Shown here: piece by piece, positions 28,582 to 32,282 of the stretch
Layout: the number at the start of each line of letters is the position of its first letter
Position numbering within the stretch: position 1 is the stretch's first letter
Assembly: GCA_038043305.1 (NCBI GenBank)
Contig: JBBTCG010000162.1
Location: forward strand, 1-32,282
Length of the DNA stretch: 32,282 bases
From: JACRCE01 sp038043305
GTDB lineage: Bacteria > Desulfobacterota > GWC2-55-46
Reading direction: 5' to 3'
Notes under the pieces: model-generated
What the model was told of the DNA's origin: nothing
Seen by the model: the letters and a program-made list of their open reading frames with translations, nothing else
Databases searched by the model: none
Translations under genes and position numbers: made by a program

Positions 28582-30198
28582 ATGACCACCTTATCCATTC
28601 TCAGCATATTCGGCTCCGTTGCGTTGATACTCTACGGCATGAGGTTTGCCGGAGACGGGCTTCAGAAGGCCGCGGGGCCTCGCCTCAGAAACTTCCTTAT
28701 CAAGGCAACGTCAAACCGCTTTAAGGGCATCGGCGTAGGGGCCGCGATTACGGCTCTGTTCCAAAGCTCAAGCGCCACGACCGTCATGCTCGTGGGCTTT
28801 GTCGGCTCAGGCCTTATGGGCCTGGCCGAGACAATGGGCGTGATACTCGGCGCGGACATCGGCACGACGCTGACCGTTCAAATCCTTGCCTTCAAGTTAT
28901 ATGACTACGCGATAGCCCTTATCGGCGCGGGCGTTCTTTTACATCTGTCGAGCGGCAAAGGGACAATGAAGCACGTTGGCCAGGCTATCCTTGGATTCGG
29001 CTTCGTATTCTTCGCCTTGAAACTCCTTATCGAAACCTTCAGCCCAATTGCCGCAAACCCTTTGCTCAGCGGGTTTCTCGTGGGCTTCAGTTCCGACCCG
29101 GTTGCAGGGATAATCATAGCCGGGCTTTTGACCGCGCTTTTTCAGAGCAGCGCGGCAACCCTCGGCATAGCCATTACAGCGGCACATTCGGGGCTTTTGA
29201 CGATTGACGCCGCAATGCCCATCGTGCTTGGCGCAAACGTCGGCACATGCGTCAGCGCGATAGTATCCAGCCTCGGCGCAACCGTTGACGCAAAAAGGGT
29301 GGCCCTCGCTCACATACTGTTCAAGGTGCTCGGCGTCATAATCGTAGTGCCTCTCCTGTCCGCCTTTACACATCTCGTTGGATATGCCTCGCTCGACCCG
29401 GCAAGGCAGGTGGCAATAGCGCACACCCTTTTCAATATAGCGATTGCAATCATATTCCTGCCCTTTATAACCCCGTTTACAGGCTTGATAAAAAGGCTTT
29501 TGCCGGACAAGCCGGACATGCATAAGTCAGGCGCAAAGTACCTTGATCCGATTGTATTGGCCTCGCCGTCCCTTGCCCTTGTGCAGGCAACGAGGGAGGC
29601 GCTGAGGGCCGCTGACATAGTGCAGGAGATGCTTAGCAAATCCATAGAAGTGTTCATTAAGAATGACGCGGAACTAATTGAATCAATTGAAGAAAAAGAC
29701 GACGATGTAGACTTGCTTGACAAGGAGATCAAGCTCTACCTTACGCGCCTTACAAGGGAGAGTCTCTCTGAAGAGCAGTCCAAGCGCGAGCTTGAGATAA
29801 TGCTGTTTTCCGACAACATGGAAAACATCGGAGACGTGATTGACAAAAACCTCATGGAACTTGGCCGCAAAAAGATAAAGAACGGGGCCTCCTTCTCAAA
29901 GGATGGGCTTGAGGAAATACAGCTTCTTCATCAGAAGGTGGTTGAAAACTTCCGCCTCGGGGTGGCCGCATTTGCCGGAAGCGACCCTGACCTTGCCCAG
30001 AAGCTCTTGAACCATAAATCAAGGCTCTCCGAATTAGAACGAGAGTTGAGGCAGGCGCATATCAACCGCCTGCATCTCGGTTTGAAAGAGACGATTGACA
30101 CGAGCGCCATTCATCTTGACGTGCTCACCAACCTTAAACGCATCAACTCGTGCGTTACCAACGTGGCCTATCCGATACTTGAGCGGACAAAGGGTTGA
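28582..30198 (+). CDS. Na+/phosphate cotransporter with PhoU-like C-terminus
   Basis: 538 aa. The membrane half has two Na/Pi repeats, each with the characteristic QSS motif: LFQSSSATTVM from Gln61 and LFQSSAATLG from Gln188. Helices span roughly residues 5-310. The cytoplasmic C-terminal half is helical with acidic stretches and PhoU-like repeats (IVQEMLSKSIEVFIKND and LFSDNMENIGDVIDKNLMELG). These proteins import phosphate with sodium; the PhoU-like part may regulate transport. Start choice is the only in-context ATG and it lacks a strong Shine-Dalgarno. It precedes a psiE-like gene. Confidence 0.92.
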   Translation: MTTLSILSIFGSVALILYGMRFAGDGLQKAAGPRLRNFLIKATSNRFKGIGVGAAITALFQSSSATTVMLVGFVGSGLMGLAETMGVILGADIGTTLTVQILAFKLYDYAIALIGAGVLLHLSSGKGTMKHVGQAILGFGFVFFALKLLIETFSPIAANPLLSGFLVGFSSDPVAGIIIAGLLTALFQSSAATLGIAITAAHSGLLTIDAAMPIVLGANVGTCVSAIVSSLGATVDAKRVALAHILFKVLGVIIVVPLLSAFTHLVGYASLDPARQVAIAHTLFNIAIAIIFLPFITPFTGLIKRLLPDKPDMHKSGAKYLDPIVLASPSLALVQATREALRAADIVQEMLSKSIEVFIKNDAELIESIEEKDDDVDLLDKEIKLYLTRLTRESLSEEQSKRELEIMLFSDNMENIGDVIDKNLMELGRKKIKNGASFSKDGLEEIQLLHQKVVENFRLGVAAFAGSDPDLAQKLLNHKSRLSELERELRQAHINRLHLGLKETIDTSAIHLDVLTNLKRINSCVTNVAYPILERTKG

Positions 30199-30223
30199 CT
30201 TTCCGCCGAAGCGCCGGTATAAT
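30195..30223 (+). promoter_or_regulatory. Promoter of the psiE-like gene
   Basis: TTGACT (30195-30200), a 17-base spacer and perfect TATAAT (30218-30223). The -35 overlaps the stop codon of the Na/Pi gene, so the second gene can be transcribed on its own. No PhoB box is obvious. Confidence 0.72.
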
Positions 30224-30294
30224 CAGACCATATTGTCCGCATACCTCAACCCGACCATCAATATCCCAATCACGCAAAATAACGGGGACGAACC

Positions 30295-30762
30295 ATGCCT
30301 GAAACAAGACCTGAGCCGCAGAGTCAGAGCGACCAGAGCGCATTGCTCGGCTGGATAAACAAGGCGTTCGTCATCATTGACGACGTCATACTGCTGCTCG
30401 TGGCAATAGGCATCATAGCCGTCGCCATTTTGCTTCTCATCGAGGCCGCAACCGACTTCATAGATTTCAGCAAGCACTCGATATCGCACATAGTGAGCGA
30501 TCTGATGTTCGTTCTGATAATCATGGAGCTTTTCAGGCAGGTGCTGCGCCAGATAAACCGCCACACCTTCTCACTTAACCCCTTCATCTACATCGGCGTC
30601 ATCGCAAGCATCCGCGGGATACTGCTCACTCAGATGAAGCTCGGTCTCGGAGAGGCCGAATGGCAGAGCGGCGTGTTACAACTGCTGGTACATGCGGCAA
30701 TAGTGCTGGTACTGGTTATCAGCCTGTCCGTCTATCTCAAGCGCCAAAAACAACAGGAGTAG
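30295..30762 (+). CDS. PsiE-like phosphate-starvation-inducible membrane protein
   Basis: 155 aa with four membrane helices: LLLVAIGIIAVAILLLIEAA, the DLMFVLIIMELFRQVLRQI helix, PFIYIGVIASIRGILLTQM and HAAIVLVLVISLSVYL. The pattern of ELFRQVLRQINRHTFSLNPFIYIGVIASIRGILL is that of the PsiE family. The E. coli gene is induced by phosphate starvation; its activity is unknown. Placement after a Na/Pi transporter fits a phosphate theme. The ribosome site GGGGAC lies 5 bases before the ATG. It is convergent with the MscS gene, 19 bases away. Confidence 0.85.
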   Translation: MPETRPEPQSQSDQSALLGWINKAFVIIDDVILLLVAIGIIAVAILLLIEAATDFIDFSKHSISHIVSDLMFVLIIMELFRQVLRQINRHTFSLNPFIYIGVIASIRGILLTQMKLGLGEAEWQSGVLQLLVHAAIVLVLVISLSVYLKRQKQQE

Positions 30763-30781
30763 ACAGCCGCACCGGCGGACG

Positions 30782-32188
30782 TTACCTAATATTGAAAAAC
30801 CGCTTGATGGCCCCAAGGATGTTCTCCCCCGCCTGCTTTTCGGACTCCGGCATCCCCGTTGCCTTATCCTTCAGTGCCCTTAATCCGGCCTCCCTGTGTG
30901 CAAGACAAGCGCTGACCCTTCCGGCGAATTCAGGGTGTTCATTGAAGATGCGCTTGAAGGTGCCGGACTTTATCACGATGCACAGGCAGTCCTCGCTTGC
31001 CACGACCGTCGCATTCCTCGGCTCGCCTGTTAAAAGCCCCATCTCACCGAAAAAGTCCCCGGGACCAAGTGAGGCGACGAACTCGTCCGCCCCGTTGTCG
31101 CCTCTATGCCGAACCTCGGCCCTGCCGGTGTCCATGAAATAACAGCTCTCGCCTTCCTTCCCTTGGCTAACGATTATCTCGCCCTTGCCAAAGGACTCGA
31201 CCGACGCCTCAGCTGAGGCGCTCCTCAAACTCTCCTCATCAAGAGAGGCAAGAAAATCTATCCCCTTGAGCGCGTCAAACACGTGCTCAGGACTAAGAGA
31301 CGGCTCCGTTCGTCTGTGATAAAGCGTCCTTACCGGATACGGTATCTCGATGGATGCGCGCTTGAATGCGTACCACACGTTTGAATTTATCTCCGTTGAG
31401 ACATGTGGCGCTCTCTTGTAGTCGTTTATCCATACCCTGAGCCTGTAGTGCGCCGAAAAATCTCCGAAGCCGGACATCCATACCTCCGGGGCCGGCTCAC
31501 TAAGGGCGGCGCGGTTATTTACAGCCACGTCAAGCAGTATAGCCATGACCTTGTTGGGCGGGTCTTTGTATGCGGCGTTGAAACTCAGATCAAGCACATG
31601 CAGCGGCGTCGGATAGGTATAGTTTTCCAACACGTCCTCGGCAAGGAGCCTGTTGGGGATATAGATATAATCGTTTTCGCGGGTAAGAAGCCTCGTGGTG
31701 CGCCATGTAACCTCGCAGACCAAACCTTCCCTGCCGTTCACCTTGACCCAATCTCCCCTCGCAACGGTTCTTTCCATGTTTATCCAGAGGCCGGTAAAGA
31801 GGTTTTTGAGCGTATCCTGAAGAGACAAGGCAATGATACCGGTTATGACCGCCGACGTCGTAAGAAGCGGCAACACGTTTATGGCAAACAGGCTATGGAG
31901 CAGGTACATCGCGCCGCTGAAGTAAAGGAGGAGAGAAACTATGGTCCTCAGGAACGGGGCAACGGTAAATCTTCTTAACAGATTAAACGGCGCGTCCGCT
32001 ATCAGCCATCTGACGGAAAACACGACAGCGACCGCAAGGAAAAGGATAAATGCCTTTTCAGCGGCGTTGTTCACAACACCGGGCTGTGTGAGCAAAACAA
32101 CGGCCTTAGCTCCAACGGATAGCGCGGCAACCACAAGCGCGATGAAAAGCGGCTTCATCGAAGGCTTATGTGCGTGCGGATATTGCAT
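30782..32188 (-). CDS. MscS-type mechanosensitive channel with cyclic-nucleotide-binding domain
   Basis: 468 aa. The start at 32188 has AAGGTG 7 bases upstream; the frame is open to 32233 (GTG) but without such a site. Four membrane helices come first (PLFIALVVAALSVGAKAVVLL, AAEKAFILFLAVAVVFSVRWL, a third with FLRTIVSLLLYFSGAMYLLHSLF and LLTTSAVITGIIALSLQDTLKNLFTGL, the pore). The MscS beta domain follows with WVKVNGREGLVCEVTWRTTRL. The C-terminal 140 residues are a cNMP-binding fold: IIVSQGKEGESCYFMDTGRAEVRH, FFGEMGLLTGEPRNATVVA. Such fusions suggest gating or tuning by a cyclic nucleotide rather than only by tension. Confidence 0.9.
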   Translation of the reverse strand: MQYPHAHKPSMKPLFIALVVAALSVGAKAVVLLTQPGVVNNAAEKAFILFLAVAVVFSVRWLIADAPFNLLRRFTVAPFLRTIVSLLLYFSGAMYLLHSLFAINVLPLLTTSAVITGIIALSLQDTLKNLFTGLWINMERTVARGDWVKVNGREGLVCEVTWRTTRLLTRENDYIYIPNRLLAEDVLENYTYPTPLHVLDLSFNAAYKDPPNKVMAILLDVAVNNRAALSEPAPEVWMSGFGDFSAHYRLRVWINDYKRAPHVSTEINSNVWYAFKRASIEIPYPVRTLYHRRTEPSLSPEHVFDALKGIDFLASLDEESLRSASAEASVESFGKGEIIVSQGKEGESCYFMDTGRAEVRHRGDNGADEFVASLGPGDFFGEMGLLTGEPRNATVVASEDCLCIVIKSGTFKRIFNEHPEFAGRVSACLAHREAGLRALKDKATGMPESEKQAGENILGAIKRFFNIR

Positions 32189-32282
32189 GACGTTCACCTT
32201 AACACAAACGTAAATAAAATTACATTCACCCACCTTTAAAGGATCTTTGATTAATTCCTTTCCTGCCTTATGACAATGTTAT

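Noticed and set aside
1..32282. CRISPR array, phage or complete insertion sequence
   Set aside because: No regularly spaced direct repeats, no phage structural genes and no transposase other than the RAYT are present.

Overview
The window (about 32 kb, moderately GC-rich) looks like chromosome from a free-living Gram-negative bacterium. The evidence is several lipoproteins and exported proteins, a ten-haem-site periplasmic cytochrome, a ResB-type cytochrome c maturation protein, an MscS channel and many small metabolic operons. The mix of multihaem cytochrome, GerMN protein, FolE2-QueD and PolX, plus many hairpin repeats, fits the Nitrospirota/Desulfobacterota area, but no gene here fixes the taxonomy.

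Layout. 1-1536 (minus): rpmF, DUF177/YceD and a Sco-like lipoprotein. 1529-5272 (minus): a tightly overlapping four-gene operon of multihaem cytochrome c, two SUMF1/FGE-fold proteins and the Sco-like protein, which is the best candidate here for an undescribed system. 5501-5638: tRNA-Gln(CUG) with its promoter. 5691-8637 (plus): a lipoprotein of unknown function, a zinc-ribbon/receiver protein and an EamA transporter. 8718-11260 (minus): an Ala/Pro/Lys-rich exported protein, a Na+/Ca2+-exchanger-like protein and a ResB-like protein. 11395-12541 (plus): queD-folE2. 12559-13337: a REP-associated transposase (RAYT) with three REP palindromes. 13343-15328 (minus): HEAT-repeat protein, NfeD and SPFH protein. 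15528-16127 (plus): nicotinamidase. 16167-18432 (minus): DUF898/YjgN plus an M48 peptidase. 18690-21624 (minus): murI, GerMN protein and aspartase. 21695-24234 (plus): PolX and a beta-carbonic anhydrase. 24345-25454 (plus): a short AT-richer island resembling integron cassettes (DUF2321 gene, attC-like site, nuclease/DUF2283 toxin-antitoxin-like pair). 25585-28307 (minus): a CorC/HlyC-type CBS protein and enolase. 28582-30762 (plus): Na/Pi cotransporter and PsiE-like protein. 30782-32188 (minus): an MscS channel fused to a cyclic-nucleotide-binding domain.

Three patterns run across genes. First, small hairpin repeats sit at 3' ends of genes and in spacers: two 89-bp copies differing at two positions, a 29-bp repeat on both sides of the aspartase gene, and one hairpin module apparently inserted in frame into the DUF177 gene. 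Second, several genes (murI, polX, queD, perhaps the HEAT gene) have a sigma70-like -10 box only 6-8 bases before the ATG and no Shine-Dalgarno sequence, which suggests leaderless mRNAs. Third, the RAYT gene seems to have a one-base frameshift in its tail, so the reading frame now runs through an adjacent REP. All calls are from reading the sequence; no database search was possible.
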